Shown: positions 10,917 to 19,869, counted from the stretch's first letter. The stretch is 64,000 bases of DNA from Pseudomonas sp. EpS/L25 (GCF_001512295.1 NZ_LNUP01000011.1:968395-1032394), one strand, 5' to 3'. The notes: a model not told the origin generated them from the sequence alone. Made by a program: numbers and translations.

Positions 10917-10947
10917 CGGAATCGTTAACCTCAGCGTAACGATTCCG
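10917..10947. promoter_or_regulatory. Perfect inverted repeat upstream of mdcA, likely LysR (MdcR) box
   Basis: CGGAATCGTTA (10917-10927) and TAACGATTCCG (10937-10947) are exact reverse complements separated by nine bases. The centre satisfies the T-N11-A rule of LysR operators. It lies about 75 bases before mdcA, the right place for an activator site. The operon's LysR gene, mdcR, lies at its far end. Because it also follows yfdX, a terminator role is the main alternative, but there is no T-run. Confidence 0.6.
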
Positions 10948-11020
10948 TAATCAGGTTGATTGAATGCCCGGCAGTCGAGGTCTAGGGTGACTCCACGACA
11001 GGTGATACGTGGAGACCCTA

Positions 11021-12697
11021 ATGACAACGACATCCTCCCCACCGGCTCGGATCGCCAGGCGCCGCAGCGACAAGCAGCAGCGCCTGGACCGGGTGGCCGC
11101 GCTGGCCGATGGCAAGGTGCTGCCCACCGCGTCCATCGTCGCGGCCCTGGAACAGCTGCTGGCCCCCGGCGACCGGGTGGTGCTGGAAGGCAACAACCAG
11201 AAGCAGGCCGACTTCCTCTCCCGCAGCCTGGCCCAGGTCGATCCGGCCAAGCTGCACGACCTGCACATGATCATGCCCAGCGTCGGTCGCGCCGAGCACC
11301 TGGACCTCTTCGAACGCGGCATTGCCCGCAAGCTGGACTTCTCCTTCGCCGGCACTCAGAGCCTGAGGATCAGCCAGCTGCTGGAGGATGGCCTGCTGGA
11401 AGTCGGCGCCATCCACACCTACATCGAACTCTATGCCCGGCTGCTGGTGGACCTGATTCCCAAGGTGGTGCTCAGCGCCGGCTTCATGGCCGATCGCGCC
11501 GGCAACATCTACACCGGCCCCAGCACCGAGGACAGCCCGGCGCTGATCGAGCCGGCGGCCTTCAGCGACGGCATCGTCATCGTCCAGGTCAATCAGCTGG
11601 TGGACGACGTGTCCGAATTGCCGCGAGTCGACATCCCGGCGGACTGGGTGGATTTCGTAGTGGTGGCCGATCGGCCCTTCTACATCGAACCGCTGTTCAC
11701 CCGCGATCCGCGCCACATCAAGCCGGTACATGTATTGATGGCGATGATGGCGATCCGCGGCATCTATGAACGCCACCAGGTACAGTCGCTCAACCACGGC
11801 ATCGGCTTCAACACCGCGGCCATCGAGCTGATCCTGCCCACCTACGGCGAGCGCCTGGGCCTCAAGGGCAAGATCTGCCGGCACTGGACGCTCAATCCCC
11901 ACCCCACGCTGATCCCGGCCATCGAGAGCGGCTGGGTGGAAAGCGTGCACTGCTTTGGCACCGAGCTGGGTATGGAAGGCTATATCGCCCAGCGCCCGGA
12001 CGTCTTCTTCACCGGTCGCGACGGTTCGCTGCGCTCCAACCGCCTGCTCTGCCAACTGGCCGGCCAGTACGCCGTGGACCTCTTCATTGGCGCTACCCTG
12101 CAGGTGGATGGTGACGGCCATTCCTCCACCGTGACCCGGGGGCGCCTGGCCGGCTTCGGTGGCGCGCCCAACATGGGCCATGACCCACGCGGTCGCCGCC
12201 ATCCCACCCCGGCCTGGCTGGACATGCGTCAGCAGACCGGCGACGGCGCCCCAGCGCTGCTGGCGCGTGGCAAGAAGCTGGTGGTGCAGATGGTCGAGAC
12301 CTTCCAGGAAGGCGGCAAGCCCACCTTCGTCGACACCCTGGATGCGGTGGAAGTGGCGCGCAAGAGCGGCATGCCGCTGGCGCCCATCATGGTCTATGGC
12401 GACGACGTCACCCACCTGCTTACCGAGGAAGGCATCGCCTATCTCTACCGCGCCCGCTCCCTGGAAGAGCGCCGGGCGATGATCGCCGCGGTGGCCGGGG
12501 TCACCACCATCGGCCTGCGCAGCGATCCGGCCGAGGCCCGGCGGCTGCGCCAGGAAGGCCTGGTGGCCCTGCCCGAGGACCTCGGCATCCGCCGCACCGA
12601 TGCCAGTCGCGAGTTGCTCGCCGCCAAGAGCATCGGCGAGCTGGTGGAATGGTCGGGCGGCCTCTATCAACCCCCGGCGAAGTTCAGGAGCTGGTGA
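11021..12697 (+). CDS. mdcA: Malonate decarboxylase alpha subunit (acetyl-S-ACP:malonate ACP transferase)
   Basis: MdcA exchanges the acetyl group on the carrier protein MdcC for malonate, opening the decarboxylation cycle. The 558-residue product matches MdcA proteins, which belong to the CoA-transferase-like fold. Examples are '[20 protein letters not shown]' near the start and '[20 protein letters not shown]' near residue 390. ATG 11021 is preferred because GGAG lies six bases before it; an in-frame GTG at 11009 overlaps that site. The gene opens a nine-gene operon in which almost every junction overlaps. The LysR-type palindrome at 10917-10947 precedes it. Confidence 0.96.
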   Translation: MTTTSSPPARIARRRSDKQQRLDRVAALADGKVLPTASIVAALEQLLAPGDRVVLEGNNQKQADFLSRSLAQVDPAKLHDLHMIMPSVGRAEHLDLFERGIARKLDFSFAGTQSLRISQLLEDGLLEVGAIHTYIELYARLLVDLIPKVVLSAGFMADRAGNIYTGPSTEDSPALIEPAAFSDGIVIVQVNQLVDDVSELPRVDIPADWVDFVVVADRPFYIEPLFTRDPRHIKPVHVLMAMMAIRGIYERHQVQSLNHGIGFNTAAIELILPTYGERLGLKGKICRHWTLNPHPTLIPAIESGWVESVHCFGTELGMEGYIAQRPDVFFTGRDGSLRSNRLLCQLAGQYAVDLFIGATLQVDGDGHSSTVTRGRLAGFGGAPNMGHDPRGRRHPTPAWLDMRQQTGDGAPALLARGKKLVVQMVETFQEGGKPTFVDTLDAVEVARKSGMPLAPIMVYGDDVTHLLTEEGIAYLYRARSLEERRAMIAAVAGVTTIGLRSDPAEARRLRQEGLVALPEDLGIRRTDASRELLAAKSIGELVEWSGGLYQPPAKFRSW

Positions 12698-13554
12698 TGC
12701 GCGCCCTCGCCCGTCTTGCCCCATCCCCCGCCGAGCGCCTGGCCGAACTGGCCGTATCCGCCCTGGTGGACGAAGCCGAACTCTCGCCCAAGCCGGCCCT
12801 GGTGGATCGCCGCGGCCAGGGTGCCCACCGTGACCTCAGCCTCGGCCTGATGCTGACCTCGGCCCAGGCCCTGCAGCCCTGTTTCCAGGCCATGGCAGAA
12901 GCCGCCGAGCGGGGGCTGCCCGCCGCCGAACTGCGCCGCCTGATTGGCCAACTGGGGCGTGACGGCGAAGCCGCCATGCTGCAGGTCACCCACGGGGTCA
13001 ACACTCACCGCGGCGCCATCTGGGCGCTGGGGCTGCTGGTGACGGCGACCGTGCATGAGCGTCCGACTTCCGCCCAGGCGCTGTGCCGGGCGGCCGGGCG
13101 CCTGGCCAGCCTGCCCGATCCGGACGCGACCCAGGCGGCGCCCAGCCATGGCCAGCGCGTCGCCCAGCGCTATGGCGTCGGCGGCGCCCGGGCCGAGGCC
13201 GCTGCGGGCTTTCCCGCCATCCACCAGCGCGGTCTGCCGCAGTTGCGCGCCAGCCGCCAGGCCGGTGCAGGCGAACAGAACGCTCGCCTGGATGCGCTGC
13301 TAGCCATCATGACCGCGCTGGACGATACCTGCGTGCTGCACCGGGGCGGCCCTGCGGCCCTCACCACCATGCAGCAGGGCGCCCACGCCGTGCTGCAGGC
13401 CGGGGGCAGCGCCAGTTTCGCCGGGCGGCGCCAGCTGCTGACCCTGGACCGCCAGTTGCTGGCCGCCAATGCCTCCCCTGGCGGCGCCGCCGATCTGCTG
13501 GCCGCCACCCTTCTCGTCGATCGCCTGGAGCCCCGGCTCCCCGGAGACCTTTGA
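12697..13554 (+). CDS. mdcB: Triphosphoribosyl-dephospho-CoA synthase
   Basis: MdcB makes 2'-(5''-triphosphoribosyl)-3'-dephospho-CoA, the precursor of the prosthetic group on MdcC. The 285-residue protein shows the CitG/MdcB hallmarks: '[19 protein letters not shown]' near the start, '[15 protein letters not shown]' in the middle and '[17 protein letters not shown]' near the end. The ATG at 12697 overlaps the mdcA stop as TGATG, so an upstream in-frame start within mdcA is not needed. It overlaps mdcC in the same manner. A proline-alanine pair replaces the more usual 'KPGLVD' glycine, which is probably neutral. Confidence 0.95.
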   Translation: MRALARLAPSPAERLAELAVSALVDEAELSPKPALVDRRGQGAHRDLSLGLMLTSAQALQPCFQAMAEAAERGLPAAELRRLIGQLGRDGEAAMLQVTHGVNTHRGAIWALGLLVTATVHERPTSAQALCRAAGRLASLPDPDATQAAPSHGQRVAQRYGVGGARAEAAAGFPAIHQRGLPQLRASRQAGAGEQNARLDALLAIMTALDDTCVLHRGGPAALTTMQQGAHAVLQAGGSASFAGRRQLLTLDRQLLAANASPGGAADLLAATLLVDRLEPRLPGDL

Positions 13555-13868
13555 TGGAACACTTCACCTGCCGCTATCCGGCCAGCCAGCGCCGCCAGGG
13601 CCGCGCCCTGGTGGGCTGCGTCGGCTCGGGGGACCTGGAGGTCCTCCTCGAACCCGCCAGCGCCGACTTCACCCTCAAGGTGACCACCTCGGTCAACGGC
13701 AGCGAACCGCGCTGGCGCGCCCTCTTCGACCGGCTGTTCGCCACCCGTGAGGACCTGCCGGCCCTGACCCTCGACATCCATGACTTCGGCGCCACCCCTG
13801 GCGTGGTGCGCCTGCGCCTGGAGCAGGGCCTGGAAACCCTCGACCTGGAGGACAGCAGCCATGGCTGA
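13554..13868 (+). CDS. mdcC: Malonate decarboxylase acyl carrier protein (delta subunit)
   Basis: This small 104-residue carrier holds the phosphoribosyl-dephospho-CoA group to which acetyl or malonyl is attached. The segment 'GCVGSGDLEVLLEP' presents Ser25, the residue that carries the prosthetic group in Klebsiella MdcC. The rest matches the CitD-like fold ('FTLKVTTSVNGSEPRWRALF'). Start and stop overlap mdcB (TGATG) and mdcD. The gene is easy to miss because an upstream open frame extends it over mdcB; the overlap at 13554 marks the real start. Confidence 0.95.
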   Translation: MEHFTCRYPASQRRQGRALVGCVGSGDLEVLLEPASADFTLKVTTSVNGSEPRWRALFDRLFATREDLPALTLDIHDFGATPGVVRLRLEQGLETLDLEDSSHG

Positions 13869-14727
13869 CGCGACCCTTCCCGATGTCCAGGAGCTGCTGC
13901 ACAGCCGCAGCTTCGTCGAACTCGGCGCCCGCGAGCGGGCCCGTGTGGTGCTCGATGCCGGCAGCTTTCGCGAACTGGTCGGTCCCTTCGAACGGCTGAT
14001 GTCGCCGTGGCTGCCCAAGCAGGGCATCGTCTGCCAGGCCGATGACGGCGTGGTGGTGGCCAAGGGGCTCATCGACGGCCAGCCCGCGGTGGTCTGCGCC
14101 ATTGAGGGCGCCTTCCAGGGCGGCAGCATGGGCGAAGTGGGCGGCGCCAAGATCGCCGGGGCCCTGGAGCTGGCGCTGGAAGACAATCTCGCCGGTACCC
14201 CGACCCGCGCCGTACTGCTGCTGGAAACCGGCGGTGTGCGCCTGCAGGAAGCCAATCTGGGCCTGGCCGCCATCGCCGAGATCCAGGCGGCCATCGTCGC
14301 CTTGCGCGCGCACCAGCCGGTCATCGGCGTCATCGCCGGCAGCGTCGGTTGCTTTGGTGGCATGTCCATCGCCGCGGGCCTGTGCAGTCAGCTGATCGTC
14401 ACCTGCGAGGCCCGCCTGGGGCTCAATGGGCCCCAGGTGATCGAGCAGGAAGCCGGCATCGAGGAATACGATTCCCGCGACCGCCCCTTCATCTGGAGCC
14501 TGACCGGCGGCGAGCAGCGGGTCGCCTCGGGCCTGGCCGACGTCTTCGTCGTCGACGACAGCACCGCCGTGGCCACCGCCATTCGGCAGGGCTTCACCCG
14601 AGGCATTGCCGCCCCTTTGCGCAGCCAGCAGGCCGACCACTACCTGACGCATCTTGCCGATCTCGACACCCGCCCCCAGGCGGATGCCGCCGCGGTCCGT
14701 CAACTCTATGCCGGAGACCAGCCATGA
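13861..14727 (+). CDS. mdcD: Malonate decarboxylase beta subunit
   Basis: MdcD and MdcE together decarboxylate malonyl-S-ACP to acetyl-S-ACP. This 288-residue subunit has the carboxyltransferase (crotonase-like) fold: 'SFVELGARERARVVLDAGSF' near the start, then 'GGSMGEVGGAKIAGALELAL', and 'GSVGCFGGMSIAAGLCSQL' for the oxyanion region. The ATG at 13861 lies within the end of mdcC (8-base overlap). Homology starts at this ATG. The earlier in-frame methionine at 13780 lies wholly inside mdcC coding sequence and is not credible. Confidence 0.95.
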   Translation: MADATLPDVQELLHSRSFVELGARERARVVLDAGSFRELVGPFERLMSPWLPKQGIVCQADDGVVVAKGLIDGQPAVVCAIEGAFQGGSMGEVGGAKIAGALELALEDNLAGTPTRAVLLLETGGVRLQEANLGLAAIAEIQAAIVALRAHQPVIGVIAGSVGCFGGMSIAAGLCSQLIVTCEARLGLNGPQVIEQEAGIEEYDSRDRPFIWSLTGGEQRVASGLADVFVVDDSTAVATAIRQGFTRGIAAPLRSQQADHYLTHLADLDTRPQADAAAVRQLYAGDQP

Positions 14728-15539
14728 GCACCCAGCCTTCGCAACGCGGCCTGACCTGGTTCCAGGCGCTGGCCGGCCAGGGCGAGACCGTCAGCGGCTT
14801 GCCCGCCTCCCTGCGCGTCGCCGACCTCGAACTGGCCGGACGCCCCGCGCGCTGGCTGGCGGTGGTAGCGGATGCCGAGAATCCCTTTCCCCGCGCCCGC
14901 CAGGGCGAAGTGGGCCTGCTGGAGGGCTGGGGCCTGGCCCGGGCCATCCGGCAGGCCATCGAAGAGGATGGTGACGCTGCAATGAAACGCACCCTGATCG
15001 CCCTGGTGGACGTGCCCAGCCAGGCCTACGGTCGCCGCGAGGAAGCCTTTGGCATCCACCAGGCCCTGGCTGGGGCCGCGGGCGCCTATGCCGAGGCGCG
15101 CCTGGCCGGGCACCCGGTGCTGGGCCTGCTGGTGGGCAAGGCTATGTCTGGCGGCTTTCTCGCCCATGGCTACCAGGCCAATCGCCTGCTGGCCCTGCGC
15201 GATCCCCAGGTGCAGGTGCATGCCATGGGCAAGGCCTCGGCCGCGCGGGTCACCCTGCGCAGCGTCGAGGAGCTGGAACGCCTGGCGGCGGACATCCCGC
15301 CCATGGCCTACGACCTGGACAGCTATGCCTCCCTGGGCCTGCTCTGGCGCCAGTTGGAGGTGACCCAGCCCGACCAACCCTCGACCGAAGATCTGCAGCA
15401 GGTGCGCCAGGCCCTGGCCGATGCCCAGGCCGATGTGCTCGCCAGCGGTACCACCGATCTCAAACTACGGCTGGACGGCGCCAATCGCGCGGCCTCTCGC
15501 GCAGTACGCGAACGCCTGCGGGCGGGATGGAACGCGTGA
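14724..15539 (+). CDS. mdcE: Malonate decarboxylase gamma subunit
   Basis: This is the second subunit of the decarboxylase, a 271-residue carboxyltransferase-fold protein. 'IALVDVPSQAYGRREEAFGI' and 'VGKAMSGGFLAHGYQANRLL' are characteristic MdcE segments, the latter lining the malonyl-ACP site. The ATGA overlap with mdcD sets the start at 14724. The stop overlaps the mdcG start as TGATG. Together with mdcA, mdcC and mdcD this completes the soluble, biotin-independent enzyme; no membrane sodium-pumping subunit is present. Confidence 0.95.
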   Translation: MSTQPSQRGLTWFQALAGQGETVSGLPASLRVADLELAGRPARWLAVVADAENPFPRARQGEVGLLEGWGLARAIRQAIEEDGDAAMKRTLIALVDVPSQAYGRREEAFGIHQALAGAAGAYAEARLAGHPVLGLLVGKAMSGGFLAHGYQANRLLALRDPQVQVHAMGKASAARVTLRSVEELERLAADIPPMAYDLDSYASLGLLWRQLEVTQPDQPSTEDLQQVRQALADAQADVLASGTTDLKLRLDGANRAASRAVRERLRAGWNA

Positions 15540-16240
15540 TGAGCGGGCGCATGGCGGGATCTTTGGGCTTCGCTGCGCTCAACCCAACCGACGATGCTCA
15601 GGTAGGTTGGGTTGAGCGCAGCGAAGCCCAACACCGCCCTCACGACCTCCTCTGGGGCTTCACCCCGGACGCCCTGCCCGCGCAAGCCCCCAGTTGGGCC
15701 CAACAGGTCGCCCAGGCAGGCCTGCCCGTGGTGATCCGCCGCGTGGAACCCGAGGCAGACCGCATCCCGGTCGGCCTGCGCGGCACCACCCGCGCCGAGC
15801 GGATGGCAGCCTGGCTGGAGCCTGCTGCCGTACTGCAGCGGCGGTGTCCCGAGGCGCTGCGGATCACGAACGGTTGCCGGGATCTACCCGCCCTCGACAC
15901 CCTGGCCCGCCTGCAGACCCGGCTGGATGACCTGGGCCTGCCCTGGGGCCCCACCGGCGCCGCGGGTTACGAGCTGGCCTCTGGCTGGCCGGCGCTGCAT
16001 GCGGGCAGCGATCTGGATCTGCTGATCCGCTGCGCGGCCCCGCTGCCACGCGAGCAGGCGCGGGCCTTGCTGGCGTTCCTGCACGCGCAGGCGCTATGCC
16101 GCCTGGATATCCTGCTGGAAACCCCGCTCGGCGGCGTGGCCCTGGCCGATTGGGCCGCGAAGGCACCAAGGGTGCTGCTCAAGACCGTTGCCGGTCCCCA
16201 GCTGGTGAGCGATCCCTGGCCGGAGGCGCGCGCCGCATGA
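15539..16240 (+). CDS. mdcG: Phosphoribosyl-dephospho-CoA transferase (holo-ACP synthase of malonate decarboxylase) with repeat-derived N-terminus
   Basis: MdcG attaches the prosthetic group made by MdcB to Ser25 of MdcC. From 'RPHDLLWGF' (about residue 33) onward the 233-residue protein matches MdcG, including the nucleotidyltransferase-like 'HAGSDLDLLIRC' with paired aspartates and the late 'LCRLDILLETPLGGVAL'. The first 32 residues do not belong to the family. Residues about 9-31 ('GFAALNPTD...GWVERSEA') are the translation of a dispersed inverted repeat (15563-15631), carried in frame. The ATG at 15539 overlaps the mdcE stop, so the extended N-terminus should be made. Activity is probably retained since the core is intact. 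Confidence 0.9.
   Translation: MSGRMAGSLGFAALNPTDDAQVGWVERSEAQHRPHDLLWGFTPDALPAQAPSWAQQVAQAGLPVVIRRVEPEADRIPVGLRGTTRAERMAAWLEPAAVLQRRCPEALRITNGCRDLPALDTLARLQTRLDDLGLPWGPTGAAGYELASGWPALHAGSDLDLLIRCAAPLPREQARALLAFLHAQALCRLDILLETPLGGVALADWAAKAPRVLLKTVAGPQLVSDPWPEARAA
15563..15631. repeat. Dispersed palindromic repeat inserted in frame in mdcG
   Basis: Two perfect 27-base arms (15563-15589 and 15605-15631) are exact reverse complements around a 15-base loop. Arms begin TTGGGCTTCGCTGCGCTC. This type of repeat is usually intergenic and widespread in gamma-proteobacterial genomes. Here it is inside coding sequence and keeps the frame open. Confidence 0.85.
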
Positions 16241-17172
16241 GTACCCTCTTCCAGTTTCCCGGCCAGGGCGCCCAGCGGCCCGGCCTGCTGCACGCCCTGC
16301 CAGAAGACGCCGAGGTCAAGCGGACGTTGGCGGAAGCCGCCGCGGTGCTGGACCTCGATCCCTTGAGCCTGGACTCGGCCCAGGCCCTGGAACATACCCG
16401 CGCCGTGCAGCTCTGCCTGCTGATCGCCGGCGTCGCCACCGCGCGCCTGCTGCTGAGTCGCGGCCCGGCGCCGCAACTGGTGGCCGGTCTGTCCATCGGT
16501 GCCTATGCCGCGGCGGTGGTGGCCGAGGCCCTGGACTTTGCCGATGCGCTGCGCCTGGTGGCCCGTCGCGGCGAATTGATGCAGGCGGCCTACCCGTCCG
16601 GCTACGGCATGCTGGCGATCCTGGGCCTGGGGCGTGGCGCGGTGGAGAGCCTGGTCGCTGACCACCATCGCCCTGCCGCGCCGCTGTACCTGGCCAATGC
16701 CAATGCCGAGCAGCAATACGTGGTTGCGGGCAGCGATGCCGGCCTGGCCGCGCTGGCCGAAGCCGCGCGCGCCCAAGGTGCCGCAGCGGCCAAGCGCCTG
16801 GCCATGAGCGTGCCGTCCCACTGCCCGCTGCTCGCCGAAGCCGCCCAGACTCTTGACCAGGCCTTTACCGAGGTCGAGCTACGCGCGCCCCGGCTGGCCT
16901 ATCTGAGCGGTACCTCGGCACGACGGCTGGTGCGTGCCGAGCAGTTGCGCGACGACCTGGCCTTCAACATGGCGCGGCCCATCGAATGGCACGCCACCCT
17001 GGAAGCCGCCCGCGAGCGTGGCGTGCGCCTGGCCATCGAACTGGCACCGGGTAGCGTCCTCAGCCAACTGGCCAGGCGCGTCCTGCCTCCCGCTGGCGTA
17101 CTGGCCTGGCAGGATACCCACCCCGAGACCCTGGACGCGCTGCGGCGCGAGGAGGCGGCGCGACTGGACTGA
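16237..17172 (+). CDS. mdcH: Malonyl-CoA:ACP transacylase of malonate decarboxylase
   Basis: MdcH loads malonyl from malonyl-CoA on the carrier so the cycle can start. It is a FabD-type transacylase of 311 residues. 'FQFPGQGAQRPGLL' forms the oxyanion loop, 'VAGLSIGAYAAAVVAEAL' contains the nucleophile Ser86 in GLSIG, and 'SVPSHCPLL' holds the catalytic histidine. The ATG at 16237 overlaps the mdcG stop. It is the last gene of the enzyme-and-assembly part of the operon. A 112-base gap with a repeat hairpin separates it from the transporter genes. Confidence 0.95.
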   Translation: MSTLFQFPGQGAQRPGLLHALPEDAEVKRTLAEAAAVLDLDPLSLDSAQALEHTRAVQLCLLIAGVATARLLLSRGPAPQLVAGLSIGAYAAAVVAEALDFADALRLVARRGELMQAAYPSGYGMLAILGLGRGAVESLVADHHRPAAPLYLANANAEQQYVVAGSDAGLAALAEAARAQGAAAAKRLAMSVPSHCPLLAEAAQTLDQAFTEVELRAPRLAYLSGTSARRLVRAEQLRDDLAFNMARPIEWHATLEAARERGVRLAIELAPGSVLSQLARRVLPPAGVLAWQDTHPETLDALRREEAARLD

Positions 17173-17204
17173 GCATCCCCGTATGGCGGCTGCCCTCACC
17201 CCAA

Positions 17205-17225
17205 CCCTCTCCCAGAGGGAGAGGG
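17205..17225. repeat. Short hairpin repeat between mdcH and madL
   Basis: CCCTCTCCC and GGGAGAGGG form a perfect 9-bp stem with an AGA loop, preceded by CCTCACCCCAA. This is a common dispersed intergenic repeat type in gamma-proteobacteria. It sits in the operon's only sizeable gap and could lower expression of madLM or protect upstream mRNA. Confidence 0.7.
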
Positions 17226-17284
17226 GGTAAAAACGAGCGCGGTGCCAGGCTTCACCCCCCCAAGCACAACCGAGGACAACAACA

Positions 17285-17689
17285 ATGATCATCTACGGTG
17301 TCGCTTTACTTTCCCTCTGCACCCTGGCCGGCATCTTCGTCGGCGAAGTCCTGGGCCGGCTCATCGGCGTGCCCGCCAATGTCGGCGGTGTCGGCATCGC
17401 CATGTTGCTACTGATCTTCTTCAGCAGCTGGATCAGCAACCGAGGCACCGGACTCAAGCCCAAGACCGAACAGGGCGTGGAATTCTGGAGCGCTATCTAC
17501 ATCCCCATCGTGGTCGCCATGGCGGCGCAGCAGAACGTGGTGGGTGCCCTGCACAGCGGCCCCATGGCCATCCTCGCCGGCCTGACGGCGGTGGGTATCG
17601 CCTTCGCGCTGGTGCCGGTGCTCGACCGCCTGGGCCGCAAGAAGCCGGCCACCGCCACCCCCGCTCCCCTTAGCCAGACCGCCCGGTGA
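17285..17689 (+). CDS. madL: Malonate transporter, MadL subunit
   Basis: MadL is the small membrane subunit of the two-component malonate:cation symporter. The 134-residue product has about four hydrophobic helices. It starts 'MIIYGVALLSLCTLAGIFVG', typical for MadL, and continues with 'FWSAIYIPIVVAMAAQQNV'. It is preceded by an AGGACAAC ribosome site and overlaps madM. The position after mdcH is the same as in other Pseudomonas malonate clusters. It may be named mdcL in Acinetobacter-style nomenclature. Confidence 0.93.
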   Translation: MIIYGVALLSLCTLAGIFVGEVLGRLIGVPANVGGVGIAMLLLIFFSSWISNRGTGLKPKTEQGVEFWSAIYIPIVVAMAAQQNVVGALHSGPMAILAGLTAVGIAFALVPVLDRLGRKKPATATPAPLSQTAR

Positions 17690-17694
17690 CCGCC

Positions 17695-18465
17695 ATGCTG
17701 ATCGAAGCCTTGAGCAAGACCACCCAGTCCTACGGTTTGATCGCCTCCTTCGCCGTCATCGGCGTCATCATGTGGGTCTCATACTGGCTCTCCGACAAAC
17801 TCACCCGCGGCCGCCTGCACGGTTCGGCCATCGCCATCTTTCTCGGCCTGCTGCTCGCCTATGTCGGCGGGGTCATCAGTGGCGGCCAGAAGGGTCTGGT
17901 CGACCTGCCGCTGCTGGGCGGCCTGGGCCTGCTCGGCGGCGCCATGCTGCGCGACTTCGCCATCGCCGCCACGGCCTTTGGCGTCAACATGCGCGAATTG
18001 CGCGAAGCGGGCATCGCCGGGGTCATCGCCCTGCTGATGGGGGTGCTCTCTTCCTTCATCGCTGGCGTCGCCATCGCCCTGGCCTTTGGCTACACCGACG
18101 CCGTGAGCCTCACCACCATAGGTGCGGGCGCCGTGACCTACATCGTCGGTCCGGTGACCGGCGCGGCCATCGGCGCCAGCTCCGACGTCATGGCGCTGTC
18201 CATCGCCGCCGGCCTGGTGAAGTCCATCGTGGTGATGATCGCCACGCCCTTCCTGGCACCCTACATCGGCCTGAACAATCCGCGCACCGCGGTGATCTTC
18301 GGCGGCCTGATGGGCACCTCCAGCGGCGTGGCCGGAGGCCTCGCCGCCACCGATCCGCGCCTGGTGCCCTATGGTTGCCTGACGGCGGCCTTCTACACCG
18401 CCTTGGGCTGCCTGCTCGGCCCTTCGCTGCTGTTCCTGGCAACCCGCGCCGTCGTGGGCGGTTGA
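17695..18465 (+). CDS. madM: Malonate transporter, MadM subunit
   Basis: MadM is the larger membrane subunit of the malonate symporter, 256 residues with many hydrophobic segments. 'GLIASFAVIGVIMWVSYWLS' gives the first helix, and glycine-rich stretches such as 'GAGAVTYIVGPVTGAAIGAS' are family-typical. ATG 17695 gives the usual MadM start 'MLIEAL'. A GTG at 17686 that overlaps the madL stop is possible and would add three residues. It is the last gene of the operon. Its stop lies only 9 bases from the stop of mdcR on the opposite strand. Confidence 0.93.
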   Translation: MLIEALSKTTQSYGLIASFAVIGVIMWVSYWLSDKLTRGRLHGSAIAIFLGLLLAYVGGVISGGQKGLVDLPLLGGLGLLGGAMLRDFAIAATAFGVNMRELREAGIAGVIALLMGVLSSFIAGVAIALAFGYTDAVSLTTIGAGAVTYIVGPVTGAAIGASSDVMALSIAAGLVKSIVVMIATPFLAPYIGLNNPRTAVIFGGLMGTSSGVAGGLAATDPRLVPYGCLTAAFYTALGCLLGPSLLFLATRAVVGG

Positions 18466-18474
18466 GACGCGGCG

Positions 18475-19383
18475 TCAGCCGCGCGCGTACATCCGGCATT
18501 CGGCGACGAAGGCCAGCAGATTGGGATCGCGCTCGCGGCTGCGCAGGAACACCGCGCCGATGCGCTGCTGCAGCCGGTAGCGCGGTGCCAGGGGCAGCAG
18601 CTTGAGGCGACTCTGGTAAACCGCCTCGACCCGCCCGGGCAGCAGCGCGTAGCCCACCCCGGAGCTGACCATGCTCATCAGCGAGAAGATATCGTTGACC
18701 TGCATGATCACCTCCGGCTCGAAGCCGGCCTGGGCGAACACCTGGCGGCCATCGCGAAAGGTGGCGAAGCCCTGGGTCAGGGTCACGAAGGGCACCCCCG
18801 CGAGGTCGCGCAGGTCAACTTCGGCCTGGTCGGCGAAAGGCGAATCGCTGGGCGCGGCGAGAAAGATGTCGTCGCTGAACAGCTCGACGCTCTCGCAGTC
18901 GGCATCCACCACGGCGTCGTCCAGGGCCACCAGCATGGCATCCAGCTTGAAGTCGTGCAGTTGCTCGGCGAGGTCGGCGTTGGAACCCAGCACCAGGTCG
19001 ATGTTGAGTTCGCTGCGCCTGAGCTTGAGGCCCATGATCAGCTGGGGCACGGTTTTCACCGTCAGCGAATAGAGCGCGCCCAGGCGAAAGCGATCGGCCG
19101 AAAAGCCGGCCGCCTGCCGCGTGAGTCGTACCGTCTCCGCCAGGTCCTGCAGCAGTCGCTCGGCGCGTGCCTCCAGCACGAAGGCGCCATCCAGCGGCGT
19201 CAGGGTGCGCCCCTCGTGCTTGAACAGCGGGCAGCGCAGGGCGTTCTCCAGGGAGTGAATCGCGCGATGCACGCTGACATGGCTGGTGCCCAGCTCGGCG
19301 GCGGCCCGCGCCAGGTTGCGGCTGCGCATGAAGGCCAGGAAGATCTCCAGCTTGCGCAAGGTGAGGTCATCGGTATCGGACAT
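18475..19383 (-). CDS. mdcR: LysR-family regulator of malonate decarboxylase genes
   Basis: This 302-residue LysR protein has its winged helix at residues 10-70 ('LRKLEIFLAFMRSRNLARAA'). A co-inducer domain follows, ending in 'FSLMSMVSSGVGYALLPGRV', typical of LysR proteins that sense dicarboxylates. The start is the ATG ending at 19383. The frame is open for about 60 further codons upstream, but that part lacks homology-like composition. It is convergent with madM, the arrangement seen for mdcR in Pseudomonas. It probably activates the operon through the palindrome before mdcA. Its own promoter lies in 19384-19869. Confidence 0.9.
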   Translation of the reverse strand: MSDTDDLTLRKLEIFLAFMRSRNLARAAAELGTSHVSVHRAIHSLENALRCPLFKHEGRTLTPLDGAFVLEARAERLLQDLAETVRLTRQAAGFSADRFRLGALYSLTVKTVPQLIMGLKLRRSELNIDLVLGSNADLAEQLHDFKLDAMLVALDDAVVDADCESVELFSDDIFLAAPSDSPFADQAEVDLRDLAGVPFVTLTQGFATFRDGRQVFAQAGFEPEVIMQVNDIFSLMSMVSSGVGYALLPGRVEAVYQSRLKLLPLAPRYRLQQRIGAVFLRSRERDPNLLAFVAECRMYARG

Positions 19384-19869
19384 GGCGGCCAGCGGGCGAT
19401 GGAAGACAGCAGACCACCTTGCCCGGATGGGTGGATGACGTCGAGAGCTGCGTCTCGAAACCCGAACCCTACTTCTCCAGCCTAGGGCGGCACGCTGGTA
19501 ATCGGTTCCCGATGGGCAGCGATGCCACCAGAGTTTCCTCGATCGCCGGGGCCGCGAGAACGACACCCATCAGGTTGGACAAGACACGCAATCGACTGCG
19601 CTGAATTTTTTTCAGTATCGAATGAACCTGGCTAGCTTGCTGCCCATGGTCACCCCTATCACTCTAGCCTCCACCAGCGTTCCAGACTGAAAAAAATAAG
19701 AAAAGTCGGAGATCGTCGTCATGCCCCGTGCCTTCGCTGCAGCTTTCGTAAGCCCATCCCTCCGGATTCACTGCGCGCTCTACCATTCCCACACCGGCAG
19801 CCCCTTGCCCTGATGGTTACTCCTCACCTCAGCAATTGACTTTCGCTGCAATCCGAGGAGAACGCCATC
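19384..19869. other. Divergent intergenic region between mdcR and the sugar ABC operon
   Basis: No gene is supported here. The stretch is A/T-richer than its neighbours. It contains a 12-base inverted repeat, 19605-19616 (ends TTTCAGT) and 19686-19697 (begins ACTGAAA), 69 bases apart. A small dyad CTGAA-N5-TTCAG lies at 19601-19615. These could be operators for the divergent promoters. A strong GAGGAG ribosome site (19855-19860) serves the ABC gene at 19870. Confidence 0.5.

Noticed and set aside
11018..12724. 568-codon minus-strand frame
   Set aside because: Exact antisense of mdcA with typical shadow composition.
18466..18476. GACGC-G-GCGTC dyad between madM and mdcR as a terminator
   Set aside because: Only five base pairs with a one-base loop and no T-run; too weak to call.
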